Shown here: positions 1 through 8,560 of the stretch, piece by piece
How positions within the stretch are numbered: position 1 is the first letter of the stretch
Layout: each line of letters starts with the position of its first letter
Source: Actinomycetes bacterium
GTDB lineage: Bacteria > Actinomycetota > Acidimicrobiia > Acidimicrobiales > Palsa-688
Direction: 5' to 3'
NCBI GenBank assembly: GCA_021816565.1
Contig: JAKAXN010000004.1
Coordinates: 1 to 32,747 of the forward strand
DNA: 32,747 nucleotides
Translations under genes and position numbers: made by a program
Notes under the pieces: generated by a model
The model's input: the letters and a program-made list of their open reading frames with translations, nothing else
Databases searched by the model: none
What the model was told of the DNA's origin: nothing

Positions 1-245
1 AGGTAGACGGTCCCCACGGAAAACGCCACCGAGGCCGACGACATGTGGAGGGCCGCCTTGCCGGAGATCAGCGACGTGGAGTTGCTGGCGATGGTGATCT
101 CCAGCCCGTCCAGGATCCAGGCCACGCCGAGCGCCACGACCAGCCTGGTGTGGAAGCGCGACCAGCGGAGGCGGTCGATGCGGGCCGGGACCAGGCTGGT
201 GGCGCCTTCGGGGCGTGTGGTCAATCCATCGACGAGAGTGGACAT
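1..245 (-). CDS. MFS transporter, N-terminal part (cut by window edge)
   Basis: The ATG at 245 (minus strand) is preceded by a strong ribosome site (GGAGGTGG, about 7 nt upstream). The 81 visible residues begin MSTLVDGLTTRPEG and then read RFHTRLVVALGVAWILDGLEITIASN. A basic juxtamembrane stretch followed by a first helix with LDGLEI is the usual N-terminus of major facilitator superfamily permeases of the sugar/metabolite:H+ symporter type. A second hydrophobic stretch (VAFSVGTVYL) runs off the window. The substrate cannot be told. A -10-like TATAGG on the minus strand (312-317) could drive it. It is divergent from the SWIM operon, with a 157-bp shared upstream region. Confidence 0.75.
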   Translation of the reverse strand, partial: MSTLVDGLTTRPEGATSLVPARIDRLRWSRFHTRLVVALGVAWILDGLEITIASNSTSLISGKAALHMSSASVAFSVGTVY

Positions 246-389
246 CCGACTCCCCACCTCCGTTCGCTCGACAGTGGGAGTGCCCATGGGGAAAAAGGGC
301 TGGTAAGTGCGCCTATACCCACCCGGTCGGCGAAGCTAAGCCGGCTCGGCCCGGCCCCCGGAGCGGGTCGCGCTGTCGCATGCCGGGGT

Positions 390-402
390 TACCCTCGTCG
401 CG
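390..402 (+). promoter_or_regulatory. Leaderless -10 element for the SWIM/MoxR/VWA operon
   Basis: TACCCT at 390-395 is followed by 7 nt and then the GTG at 403. This is the spacing expected when transcription starts at or next to the start codon. There is no clear Shine-Dalgarno sequence, so the element also supports the choice of GTG 403. The -35 is not recognisable. Confidence 0.45.
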
Positions 403-1767
403 GTGCGGAGAGTCCCGGTCGGTCGGATCCTGGCGGCGGCGCCCGACGACGCGTCCCGCCGGGCAGCCGGCCGCCTGGCCGCCCCGGGCCCCTGGTTCGA
501 CGCCGGCCACGACGCCCGGGTGATCTGGGGATCGTGCCGGGGCAGCGCCCGCCAGCCCTACGAGGTCGCCGCCGATCTGGGCTGCTTCGGCTACCGCTGC
601 AGCTGCCCCAGCCGGAAGCAGCCCTGCAAGCACGTGCTGGCCCTGCTGGTCCTGTGGGCGTCGGGGTCGCCGGCCGTCCCGGCCGGCGTGCCTCCCGCCG
701 AGGTGGCCGCCTGGCTGGCCGGCCGCCCGGCCCCGGCGGCGGGCACGGCCATCGACGACGTTCTGCCCGGGAGCGCCACGGCGGCGGAGGATTCCGACCC
801 GGTGACCGGCCCCCGTCCCCCGGCGGATCCGGAGGCCGTGGCCCGGCGGGCGGCCCAGCGGGCCGGCCGCATCAGGGCCGGCATGGCCGAGCTGCACCTG
901 TGGCTGGCCGACCTGCTGCGTCACGGGTTCGGTTGGGCCCAGGCCCAGCCGTACGGCTTCTGGGACGCCATGGCCGCCCGGCTGGTGGACGCCCAGGCCC
1001 CGGCTGCCGCCGGGCGGGTCCGGGCCCTGGCGGGCACCGCCCGCACCGGCCCCGGGTGGCCGTCCCGGCTGCTGGCCGAGGTGGCCCGCCTGCAGTTGTT
1101 GGCCGCCGGCTGGGCCCGCTTCGACCGGCTCCCGGAGGCCACCCGGGCGGACCTGCGCACCGCCGCCGGCTGGCCCTGGCCCAGCGAGCAGGTACTGGCC
1201 GGGCCCCGGGAGACCGACAGCTGGTACGTGCTCGCCCGGGTGGCCAGCGACGAGGAGCAGGTACGGGTGCAACGGACCTGGCTGTGGGGCCGGCGCAGCG
1301 GCCGGCCGGCGCTGCTGGTGGACTTCGCCCGGCCCGGGGCGGCCTTCGCCTGGGAGCTGTGGCCGGGTGAGGCCATGGAGGCGGCAGTGGCCCGCTTCCC
1401 CGGCTCGGCCCCGCAGCGGGTCCTCATCGCCGAGCGCCTGGGCGATCCGGGCCCGGCCGGGTCGCCGCCGGGCTGGGCCGGCCTGCAGGAGCTGGCCGGG
1501 GTCCGGGGCCGGGCCGCCGCCACCGACCCGTTCCTCGACCGGTGGCCGGTGTCGGTCAGCGGGGTGATCCCCGGGCGGGCGCCGGACGGCGGGTGGATCC
1601 TGGTCGATCGGGCGGGGAGCAGCCTGGCGCTGGATGTGGGGGAGCGGGCCGGGTGGCGGCTGCTGGCCGTCTCGGGGGGTCAGCCGCTGCACGTGCTGGG
1701 AGAGTGGGGCGCCGACGGGGTGGCGCCGCTCGGGGCGTGGGTGGACGACCGGATGGTGATCCTGTGA
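403..1767 (+). CDS. SWIM zinc-finger protein
   Basis: 454 residues. The SWIM motif CxC-x(n)-CxH is visible at Cys66, Cys68, Cys75 and His77 (CSCPSRKQPCKH), within a conserved N-terminal region (LAAAPDDASRRAAGRLA, then IWGSCRGSARQPYEVAADLG). SWIM fingers bind Zn and mediate DNA or protein contacts. The remaining ~370 residues are family-specific and lack another domain I recognise. The gene starts a five-gene operon (SWIM, DUF5691, MoxR, DUF5682, VWA), and its stop overlaps the next start (GTGA at 1764-1767). GTG 403 was chosen because the conserved N-terminus begins within a few residues of it and a leaderless -10 precedes it. Its cellular role is unknown; it may be the substrate-recognition or assembly partner of the MoxR/VWA pair (inference). 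Confidence 0.85.
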   Translation: MRRVPVGRILAAAPDDASRRAAGRLAAPGPWFDAGHDARVIWGSCRGSARQPYEVAADLGCFGYRCSCPSRKQPCKHVLALLVLWASGSPAVPAGVPPAEVAAWLAGRPAPAAGTAIDDVLPGSATAAEDSDPVTGPRPPADPEAVARRAAQRAGRIRAGMAELHLWLADLLRHGFGWAQAQPYGFWDAMAARLVDAQAPAAAGRVRALAGTARTGPGWPSRLLAEVARLQLLAAGWARFDRLPEATRADLRTAAGWPWPSEQVLAGPRETDSWYVLARVASDEEQVRVQRTWLWGRRSGRPALLVDFARPGAAFAWELWPGEAMEAAVARFPGSAPQRVLIAERLGDPGPAGSPPGWAGLQELAGVRGRAAATDPFLDRWPVSVSGVIPGRAPDGGWILVDRAGSSLALDVGERAGWRLLAVSGGQPLHVLGEWGADGVAPLGAWVDDRMVIL

Positions 1768-3320
1768 TCGCAGACCGGGGCTACCCGACGTGGGACGACC
1801 TGGTGGGCGCGGCCGTGCTCGGCACCGAGCGGCGCCCGTTCGCCGGGCTGCCACCGGGCGGCCCGCTCGGGGCGGTGGCCGAGCAGGCGTCCCGGACGGC
1901 CGGGCTGGGCGGGGTGGCCGCCGCCATGTGGGCGTGGCGTCAGGCCGGCTGGTGCCCGGCCCACCCGCCGGCCGGACCGGACCCGGCGGATGCCGCCCCG
2001 GCCGATCCCCGACCGCTCCTGCCCCCCGGCCCGGTCCGGACCCTCCGGGCCATCCTGGAGGACCCGGCCCGGCGCCCGGTGCTGCCCGAGTGGCTGCGGC
2101 TGGCCGCAGGGACCGGCCGCCGCCTGCCGGCCGAGTGGCTGCCGGACCTGCTCGAGGCCTGTCCCCCGGCGGCCCGCCCCGACCTGGAGGCCGCAGCCGG
2201 CCCACGCGCCGCCTGGCTGGCGGCCCATCACCGGGAGTGGTCACTCACCGGGGTGGCTCCCGGTGCCGGGCGGGTGGCGCGGGCGGTCCTCGACGGCGGG
2301 GTGGAGCGGTGGGGCGCCGGCCCGGCGTCGGACCCGGAGCGCCTGCAGGCCCTGGCCGCGGTGCGGGCCGAGAACCCGGACCTGGGCCGCCTCCTGGCCG
2401 AGCGCATCTGGCCCGACGAGCCGGGCACCACCCGGGCGGCGGTCGTCGCCACCCTGGCGGCCGGGCTCTCGCCCGCCGACGAGCCGTTCCTCGAAGCCCG
2501 CCTGGACGACCGCCGCCGGGACGTGCGGGTCGAGGCCGCGGCGCTCCTACGGCGGCTGCCCGACAGCCGGCTGGCCCGGCGGATGGCCGCCCGGACCGTG
2601 CCGCTGGTGCGCGTCGCCGGCTCCGCTCAGCCGGTGTTACGGGTGGCCCTGCCGCCGGAGCCGGATCCGGGCGCCCGCCGGGACGGGATCGGATCGGCCG
2701 GCCGGGCCGGAGGGGATCGAGAATCGGAGCTGGTCGCGATGATCGCCGCCACCCCGCTGGCGGTCTGGGGGCCGGCCCTGGGAGCAGCCCGGTCCCCGGT
2801 CGACCTGGTGCGGTGGGCGGCCCGCTCGGGCCGGCCCGGGGAGCTGCTGCTGGACGGGTGGTCGGCGGCGGCCGCTGCCACCGCCGACCGGGGATGGGCC
2901 CGCAGCCTCCTGGACGGCGGGGCCCGGCCCACCGCCGACCTGGCGGGCCTGGTGGAGCCCGAGGTGGCGGACCGGGCCCTGGCCGGATGGCTGGCCCGCA
3001 CCCCGCTGGCGGACGCTCTCCAGGTCCTGGCCGGGTTGGCGACCCCGTGGTCCGCCCCGCTCAGCCGGGCCGTGCTGGCGGCCGTCAGCGATACCGTCCG
3101 ATCAGGCGACACCTCGGGGGCCGGCCCGGTGCGGGACCGGCTGGCCATGGTGGCGCTGGCCGTCGACGCCGGGCAGGCGCCGGCCACCGCCGACCTGGCC
3201 GACCCCGGGCAGCTGGCGGCCGGGGCCCGCGGGCCGGCCCGGGTGTTCTGGGCCCGGGCCCTCGCCCAGCTCGCCGCCACCGTCCATTTCCGACAGGCCA
3301 TGTACCAGGAGTTCCGATGA
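1764..3320 (+). CDS. DUF5691-like protein
   Basis: 518 residues from GTG 1764, overlapping the SWIM stop by 4 nt and the MoxR start by 4 nt (ATGA at 3317-3320). The N-terminus YPTWDDLVGAAVLGTERRPF fits the (W)xxLVxAALxGTxR signature I associate with DUF5691 proteins, which occur in SWIM-MoxR-VWA operons. The middle (about 170-300) is an alpha-helical, HEAT-like region: repeated Leu/Ala/Arg helices, including a segment resembling an R-x-x-A-A-x-L-L-R-x-L-P repeat that reads as a scaffold. No catalytic motif is seen. Translational coupling on both sides argues for fixed stoichiometry with its neighbours. Open frames much longer than this exist in other phases, but only this one has the conserved domain. 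Confidence 0.75.
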   Translation: MIADRGYPTWDDLVGAAVLGTERRPFAGLPPGGPLGAVAEQASRTAGLGGVAAAMWAWRQAGWCPAHPPAGPDPADAAPADPRPLLPPGPVRTLRAILEDPARRPVLPEWLRLAAGTGRRLPAEWLPDLLEACPPAARPDLEAAAGPRAAWLAAHHREWSLTGVAPGAGRVARAVLDGGVERWGAGPASDPERLQALAAVRAENPDLGRLLAERIWPDEPGTTRAAVVATLAAGLSPADEPFLEARLDDRRRDVRVEAAALLRRLPDSRLARRMAARTVPLVRVAGSAQPVLRVALPPEPDPGARRDGIGSAGRAGGDRESELVAMIAATPLAVWGPALGAARSPVDLVRWAARSGRPGELLLDGWSAAAAATADRGWARSLLDGGARPTADLAGLVEPEVADRALAGWLARTPLADALQVLAGLATPWSAPLSRAVLAAVSDTVRSGDTSGAGPVRDRLAMVALAVDAGQAPATADLADPGQLAAGARGPARVFWARALAQLAATVHFRQAMYQEFR

Positions 3321-4459
3321 ACCAGCCCACCCGCCGCCGCGGGTCCCCGCCGTCCCCGGCCGATGACCGGCTCGACGGTCCGGCCCCGGTGCAGAAGGCC
3401 CACGCCGAGCAGCAGTACGCCGCAGAGCTGAGCGCCCTGGCCGCCGCCGACGAGCGGCCCCGACCCCCCCGTTGGCGGATGTCACCGCAGGCGGTGGTCG
3501 ACTACCTGATGGGCACGGTCCTCCCCGACGCGACGGTGGTGTCCCCCAAGTACATAGGGCCCCGCCGGCTGATGGAGGTGGCGGTGGCCACCCTGGCCAC
3601 CGACCGGGCCCTGCTCCTGCTCGGGGTGCCGGGGACGGCCAAGACATGGGTCAGCGAGCATCTGGCCGCCGCGGTCAGCGGCGACTCCACCCTGCTGGTG
3701 CAGGGCACCTCCGGCACCGCCGAGGAGGCCATCCGCTACGGCTGGGACTACGCCCGGCTCATCGCCGCCGGCCCGAGTCCCGACGCCCTGGTGCCGAGCC
3801 CGGTCATCAGGGCCATGCGGGAGGGTTCGCTGGCCCGCATCGAGGAGCTGACCCGCATCCCGTCCGACGTCCAGGACGCCCTGATCACCATCCTGTCGGA
3901 GAAGACCCTGCCCGTCCCCGAGCTCGGCACGGAGGTGCAGGCGGTCCGGGGGTTCAACCTGATCGCCACCGCCAACGACCGGGACCGGGGGGTCAACGAG
4001 CTGTCCTCGGCGCTGCGACGCCGGTTCAACACCGTGGTCCTGCCGCTGCCGGCCACCCTGGAGGACGAGGTGGAGATCGTCCGGCTCCGGGTGGACGAGA
4101 TGGGTCGGGCCCTGGAACTGCCGCCGGCCTCCCCGGCCCTGGAGGAGATCCGCCGGGTGGTCACGGTCTTCCGGGAGCTGCGCGAGGGAGTGACCGCCGA
4201 CGGCCGCACCAAGGTCCGCCAGCCGTCGGCCACCCTGAGCACCGCCGAGGCCATATCGGTGATGACCAACGGGCTGGCCCTCTCCGCCCACTTCGGCACC
4301 GGGGAGCTCGGACCCGACGACGTGGCCGCCTCCCTGGTGGGGGCGGTGGTGAAGGACCCGGTGCAGGACCAGGTGGCCTGGCAGGAGTACCTCGAGACGG
4401 TGGCCCGGGACCGCAAGGGGTGGTCCGACCTGTACCGGGCCTGCCGGGCCATCAGCTGA
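3317..4459 (+). CDS. MoxR-family AAA+ ATPase
   Basis: 380 residues from ATG 3317. Walker A is GVPGTAKT (residues 103-110). The Walker B region has the form RIEELTRIPSDVQDALITIL followed by SEK, in which an Arg-Ile-Glu-Glu replaces the common hydrophobic-DE. This variant is typical of the MoxR subfamily found with DUF5682. Sensor 1 is FNLIATANDRDRG, and the arginine-finger region is ALRRRFN. MoxR ATPases work as chaperone-like hexamers with VWA proteins that bind a metal at a MIDAS site; a VWA gene lies two genes downstream. An N-terminal extension of about 55 residues precedes the AAA core. The 24-bp gap to the next gene carries a strong ribosome site. Confidence 0.92.
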   Translation: MNQPTRRRGSPPSPADDRLDGPAPVQKAHAEQQYAAELSALAAADERPRPPRWRMSPQAVVDYLMGTVLPDATVVSPKYIGPRRLMEVAVATLATDRALLLLGVPGTAKTWVSEHLAAAVSGDSTLLVQGTSGTAEEAIRYGWDYARLIAAGPSPDALVPSPVIRAMREGSLARIEELTRIPSDVQDALITILSEKTLPVPELGTEVQAVRGFNLIATANDRDRGVNELSSALRRRFNTVVLPLPATLEDEVEIVRLRVDEMGRALELPPASPALEEIRRVVTVFRELREGVTADGRTKVRQPSATLSTAEAISVMTNGLALSAHFGTGELGPDDVAASLVGAVVKDPVQDQVAWQEYLETVARDRKGWSDLYRACRAIS

Positions 4460-4483
4460 CCGGCTCGATGGGAGGGTGAGGCG

Positions 4484-6760
4484 ATGACGGTGCGGGTGTT
4501 CGGTATCCGCCACCATGGCCCCGGATCGGCCCGGGCCCTGTCGGCTTCCCTCTCCGCCTGGCAGCCCGACGCGGTGCTGATCGAGGGTCCGCCCGAGGCC
4601 GCGCCGGTGCTGGCGCTGGCCGCGGCCGCCGGAATGCGACCGCCGGTGGCGCTGCTGGCCTACCTCCCGGCCCACCCGGCCCGGTCGTCGTTCTACCCCA
4701 TGGCGGCCTGGTCCCCCGAGTGGGTGGCGCTGCGCCACGCTCTGGCCGGGTCGGTCCCGGTCCGCATGATCGACCTGCCGGCCGCAGCATTCCTGGTCCC
4801 CGACCGGGACCGGGCGGGGCTCCCCCCAGCCGGCGAGGGGGACCGGTCCGGTGCCGGTCCCGGGGTGGTCGACCCCGCCGGGGGCGATCCCCTGGCCCGG
4901 CTGGCGGCTGCGGCCGGCTACGACGACCCGGAGCGGTGGTGGGAGGACGTGGTCGAGCACCGGGGTGGGGAGGAGCCCTGGGAGGCCATAACCGAGGCCA
5001 TGGCCGCGGTGCGGGCCGAGGTCGGGGTCCCGCCCGGTCGGGACACGCTCCTCGAAGCCCGCCGGGAGGCGGCCATGCGCCGCCACATCCGGGCCGCCGA
5101 GAAGGCCCACGACCGGGTGGCGGTGGTCTGCGGGGCCTGGCACGCCCCGGCCCTGGTCGAGCGGGGACCGGCCCGGGCCGACAGCGAGCTGCTGAAGGGG
5201 CTGACCAGGGAGAAGGCGACCGTCACCTGGGTGCCCTGGACCAACGGCCGGTTGAGCTTCTCCAGCGGCTACGGCGCCGGGGTCACCTCCCCGGGCTGGT
5301 ACGAGCACCTGTTCGTCTCCCCCGACCGGCCGGTCGAGCGGTGGATGGTGAAGGTGGCCGGGCTGCTGCGGGCCGAGCGCGGCGACGCACCACCGGCGTC
5401 GGTGATCGATGCGGTCCGGCTGGCCGAGGCCCTGGCCGCCCTGAGGGGCCGGCCCCTCGCCGGCCTGTCCGAGTGCCGGGATGCGGCCCGGGCCGCGCTC
5501 GCAGGAGGCTACGACGCCACGCTCGAACTGATCGACCGCCGCCTGGTCGTCGGCGAGGCGGTGGGGGAGGTACCCGCCGACACTCCGATGGTGCCCCTGG
5601 CCGCCGACCTGGCCGGCGCGCAGCGCCGGCTCCGGCTGAAACCCGAGGCCGGGATCCGGTACCTGGAGCTGGACCTGCGTCGCGACATCGACCTGGCCCG
5701 CAGCCGGCTGCTGCACCGCCTGGACCTGCTGGCGATCCCGTGGGGGGTTCCCCAGCCGGACCAGCGCGGTACCGGGACGTTCCGGGAGGAGTGGGTGCTC
5801 GGCTGGGAACCCGAGCTGGCGGTACGGGTCATAGAGGCCAGCGTCCACGGCACCACCGTGGCCGGCGCGGCGACCGCCCGGGTGACGGAGCGAGCCGGTC
5901 AGGGTGTCCGGCTGGGCCAGGTGACCGACCTGATCGAACGGTGCCTGCTGGCTGACCTGCCCGACGCCCTGCCGGCGGTGATGGCCGCCCTCGACGCCCG
6001 GGCCGCCCTGGCCACCGACGTCAGCGAGTTGATGGACGCAGTGGTCCCGCTGGCCCGGACCCTGCGCTACGGCTCGGTGCGCCGCGATGACGTTGGGGCC
6101 CTGGGCTCGGTGGTGTCCGGCATCGTGGCCCGGGCCCGGGCCAGCCTGGGCCCGGCGTGCGCCAGCCTGGACGACGACGCCGCGGGCGCCGCCGGCCGGC
6201 GGATCTCGGCGGTGGCCTCCGCCCTCGGGTCGCTGGAGGGCGACGGGCTCTCCGGCCTGCACGGCGAGTGGCTGGAGGCCCTGGTCCCCCTGAGCCGGTC
6301 GCAGTCGCTGCACGGGCTGGTCGCCGGCCGGACGGCCCGGCTGCTGCTCGATGCCGGGCGGCTCAGTTCGGAGGAGGTGGCCGACCGGCTGTCGCTGGCG
6401 CTGTCGAGGGGCGAGCGGCCGGCCCGGGGGGCGGCCTGGGTGGAGGGCCTGGTCGCCGGCAGCGGCCTGCTGCTGGTCCACGACCGGTCCCTGCTGGCGG
6501 TCATCGACGACTGGCTGGCCGGCGTCGGCGAGGATGCCTTCGATGAGGTGCTGCCCCTCCTCAGGCGGGCCTTCGCCGACTTCCAGCCGGCCGAGCGGCG
6601 CATGATCGGCCGGGCCGCGGCCGGGCTGTCGGCTCCGGCCGGCGGCGGTCCTGTCGGCCCGGCGGCCGCCGCTCCCGGCATCGACGAGGAGCGGGCGGCG
6701 GCGGTGCTACCGCTGCTGGCGGCCCTCCTCGGCCCCCTGCCCGGAGAGGACGGCCGGTGA
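4484..6760 (+). CDS. DUF5682 family protein (possible EreA/ChaN/TraB-like fold)
   Basis: 758 residues from ATG 4484, after a strong ribosome site (GGGAGGGTGAGG). The N-terminus VRVFGIRHHGPGSARAL followed by PDAVLIEGPPEA is the hallmark of DUF5682. The IRHHGPGS, IEGPPEA and later VAVVCGAWHAPAL segments recall the His/Glu/GAxH motifs of the TraB/EreA/ChaN superfamily, so a hydrolase- or metal-binding core in the first ~260 residues is plausible (inference). The C-terminal ~450 residues are helical and without known motifs. The stop overlaps the VWA start (GTGA at 6757-6760). As the largest protein of the operon, it may be the effector or substrate remodelled by MoxR/VWA. No experimental role is known to me. 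Confidence 0.8.
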   Translation: MTVRVFGIRHHGPGSARALSASLSAWQPDAVLIEGPPEAAPVLALAAAAGMRPPVALLAYLPAHPARSSFYPMAAWSPEWVALRHALAGSVPVRMIDLPAAAFLVPDRDRAGLPPAGEGDRSGAGPGVVDPAGGDPLARLAAAAGYDDPERWWEDVVEHRGGEEPWEAITEAMAAVRAEVGVPPGRDTLLEARREAAMRRHIRAAEKAHDRVAVVCGAWHAPALVERGPARADSELLKGLTREKATVTWVPWTNGRLSFSSGYGAGVTSPGWYEHLFVSPDRPVERWMVKVAGLLRAERGDAPPASVIDAVRLAEALAALRGRPLAGLSECRDAARAALAGGYDATLELIDRRLVVGEAVGEVPADTPMVPLAADLAGAQRRLRLKPEAGIRYLELDLRRDIDLARSRLLHRLDLLAIPWGVPQPDQRGTGTFREEWVLGWEPELAVRVIEASVHGTTVAGAATARVTERAGQGVRLGQVTDLIERCLLADLPDALPAVMAALDARAALATDVSELMDAVVPLARTLRYGSVRRDDVGALGSVVSGIVARARASLGPACASLDDDAAGAAGRRISAVASALGSLEGDGLSGLHGEWLEALVPLSRSQSLHGLVAGRTARLLLDAGRLSSEEVADRLSLALSRGERPARGAAWVEGLVAGSGLLLVHDRSLLAVIDDWLAGVGEDAFDEVLPLLRRAFADFQPAERRMIGRAAAGLSAPAGGGPVGPAAAAPGIDEERAAAVLPLLAALLGPLPGEDGR

Positions 6761-7971
6761 GCACCGCCCGGGACGGGGACCGGCTGCGGCGGTGGCGGCT
6801 GGCTCTGGGCGACGACGCGGCCCCGGCCCTGCCGGTGGAACTGGGCCGCCTCGACGCCGGACGCGACGCCGCCCTGGCCGCCCTGTACGGGACCGGCGAG
6901 GCCGAGGCGGGCCGGGGCCCTGGCGCCATCCAGTCCCGGGTGGGCCGCCGCTCCGCCGGCCTCGGCCGCTCCGCCCCGGCCGTGGCCCGGTGGCTGGGCG
7001 ACATACGCAGCTACTTCCCGGCCAGCGTGGTCCGGGTCATGCAGCAGGACGCCATGGACCGGCTGGGGCTGCGCCAGCTGCTGGTCGAGCCGGAGATGCT
7101 CGACGCCGTCACCCCCGACGTGTCCCTCGTCGCCGCCCTGGTGGCGTTGAACCGGGTCATTCCCGACCAGAGCCGGGAGACCGCCCGGGCCGTGGTCCGC
7201 CAGGTCACCGCCGAGCTGGAGCGGAGGCTGGCCCAGCGGACCCGGGCCGCGGTGCGCGGCTCGCTGGCCCGGGCCGCCCGGACCCGCCGGCCCCGGACCG
7301 GTGAGATCGACTGGGACCGGACCATCCGGGCCAACCTGCGCCACTACCGGCCGGAGATCGCCACCATCATCCCGGAGCGGCTGATCGGCTACGGCCGGCA
7401 CCGCAGGGCGGTCGAGCGCCACGTCATCCTGGCCGTCGACCAGAGCGCGTCGATGGCCGAGTCGGTGGTCTACGCCAGCGTGTTCGCCACGGTCCTGGCC
7501 GGGATGGGAGCCCTCGACACGTCGCTGGTCGTGTTCGACACCGAGGTGGTGGACCTCACGGCCCAGCTCGAGGACCCGGTGGACATCCTCTTCGCCACCC
7601 AGCTGGGGGGAGGAACCGACATCAACCAGGCCATTGCCTACTGCCAGGGCCTGGTCACCCGCCCCGAGGACACGGTGTTGGTGCTGATCAGCGACCTGAT
7701 GGAGGCAGGACGGCGCGACGAGTGCGTGGCCCGCATGGCGGCCCTGGTGGACTCGGGGGTGGTGACGGTGGCGCTGCTGGCGTTGAACGACGAGGGGTCA
7801 CCGGCGTTCGACCACGACCTGGCGGCCGAACTGGCCGCAGTGGGGGTGAGCGCCTTTGCCTGCACGCCCGACCTTTTTCCGGATCTGATGGCGGCCGCCA
7901 TGGAGCGACGGGACCTGGGTCGGTGGGCGGCCGGGCAGGGGGTCACCACGGCGGCGCCCGGCCGACCGTGA
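6757..7971 (+). CDS. VWA domain protein, CoxE-like MoxR partner
   Basis: 404 residues. The C-terminal VWA domain (about 220-385) has an intact MIDAS: DQSAS at 228-232 (DxSxS), Thr in GGGTDIN near 287, and a later Asp in LVLISDLMEAG. It begins RHVILAVDQSASMAES. The N-terminal ~215 residues are helical and Arg-rich, as in CoxE-type proteins paired with MoxR ATPases. It is the last gene of the operon and coupled to DUF5682 by a 4-nt overlap. It ends 3 bp from the stop of the convergent anti-sigma gene, leaving almost no room for a dedicated terminator. Confidence 0.9.
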   Translation: MSTARDGDRLRRWRLALGDDAAPALPVELGRLDAGRDAALAALYGTGEAEAGRGPGAIQSRVGRRSAGLGRSAPAVARWLGDIRSYFPASVVRVMQQDAMDRLGLRQLLVEPEMLDAVTPDVSLVAALVALNRVIPDQSRETARAVVRQVTAELERRLAQRTRAAVRGSLARAARTRRPRTGEIDWDRTIRANLRHYRPEIATIIPERLIGYGRHRRAVERHVILAVDQSASMAESVVYASVFATVLAGMGALDTSLVVFDTEVVDLTAQLEDPVDILFATQLGGGTDINQAIAYCQGLVTRPEDTVLVLISDLMEAGRRDECVARMAALVDSGVVTVALLALNDEGSPAFDHDLAAELAAVGVSAFACTPDLFPDLMAAAMERRDLGRWAAGQGVTTAAPGRP

Positions 7972-7974
7972 GCC

Positions 7975-8448
7975 TCAGTGGCTGGCCGGGTCGGAGTCGC
8001 TGCGCTCTATGTGGCGGAACGCCTGGTCGACCGTGTTGACCCCCGACAGGTCGACGCAGTCGTCGGGGGTCTCCTCCGGCTGGGGCGGCCCGAGCTCGGC
8101 CCACACCACCTTGCCATCGCCGCGGTTCTCGATGCCCCAGGTGGTGGCCAGGCGGGACACCAGCGCCAGGCCCCGGCCGCTGGTCGCATCGGGCGGGCAC
8201 GCGGCCTGCACCGGCAGCCGGGAGTTCTCGTCGTAGACCTCGACCCGAACCTTCGACCCCTCCACCGCCAACCGCAGCTGGATGGCCGTGCGGGCGTGCA
8301 GGATGGCGTTGGTGATCAGCTCGCTGGTGACCAGCACGACCGGCTCCAGGTGGTCGGTGGCCTCCCACGATGTCAGCCGGTCACGGACGAAGCGCCTGGC
8401 GGCGGTCACCATGCGGGGGTCGCTCTCCAGTTCCAGGCAGTCATCCAT
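7975..8448 (-). CDS. RsbW-like anti-sigma factor / HATPase domain protein
   Basis: 157 residues. The whole protein is one GHKL/HATPase_c_2 domain: N box ELITNAILHA (43-52), a G1-like region VEVYDENS (70-76) and a G2 box TSGRGLALVSRLA (89-101). Such proteins bind ATP, sequester a sigma factor and phosphorylate an anti-anti-sigma (STAS) partner. Phosphorylation is reversed by PP2C/SpoIIE phosphatases, and one lies two genes upstream on the same strand, fused to KaiB. The 112-bp gap to kaiC leaves open whether it shares the transcript. No STAS partner or sigma factor gene is in the window. The start is ATG 8448, with only a weak ribosome site. The tail after about 130 is divergent. Confidence 0.85.
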   Translation of the reverse strand: MDDCLELESDPRMVTAARRFVRDRLTSWEATDHLEPVVLVTSELITNAILHARTAIQLRLAVEGSKVRVEVYDENSRLPVQAACPPDATSGRGLALVSRLATTWGIENRGDGKVVWAELGPPQPEETPDDCVDLSGVNTVDQAFRHIERSDSDPASH

Positions 8449-8560
8449 GGGTCATCACCAGCACCGACACCCCGTATTTAGGGAACGAGACACAACGAGC
8501 CTACCCGGAGGGCGGCGAAACCTCACAGTCCCAGCGCCGCTTCCGCCGGTTCCACCACCA

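Noticed and set aside
1790..4459. A plus-strand frame of 889 codons that would fuse a long N-terminal part to MoxR
   Set aside because: Only the part from ATG 3317 is MoxR. The part before it is the out-of-frame shadow of the DUF5691 gene, and the ATGA overlap marks the true start.
3482..6481. A 999-codon open frame on the minus strand
   Set aside because: It is antisense to the MoxR and DUF5682 genes, has Pro/Gly/Arg/Gln-rich composition typical of a shadow frame in high-GC DNA, and shows no domain. The plus-strand frames carry clear motifs.
8449..8560. A sigma-B-like promoter (GTTT...GGGTA) before the anti-sigma gene
   Set aside because: On the minus strand GGTTT and GGGTAG occur but are separated by about 11 nt instead of the 14-16 nt expected, so I do not claim a stress-sigma promoter.
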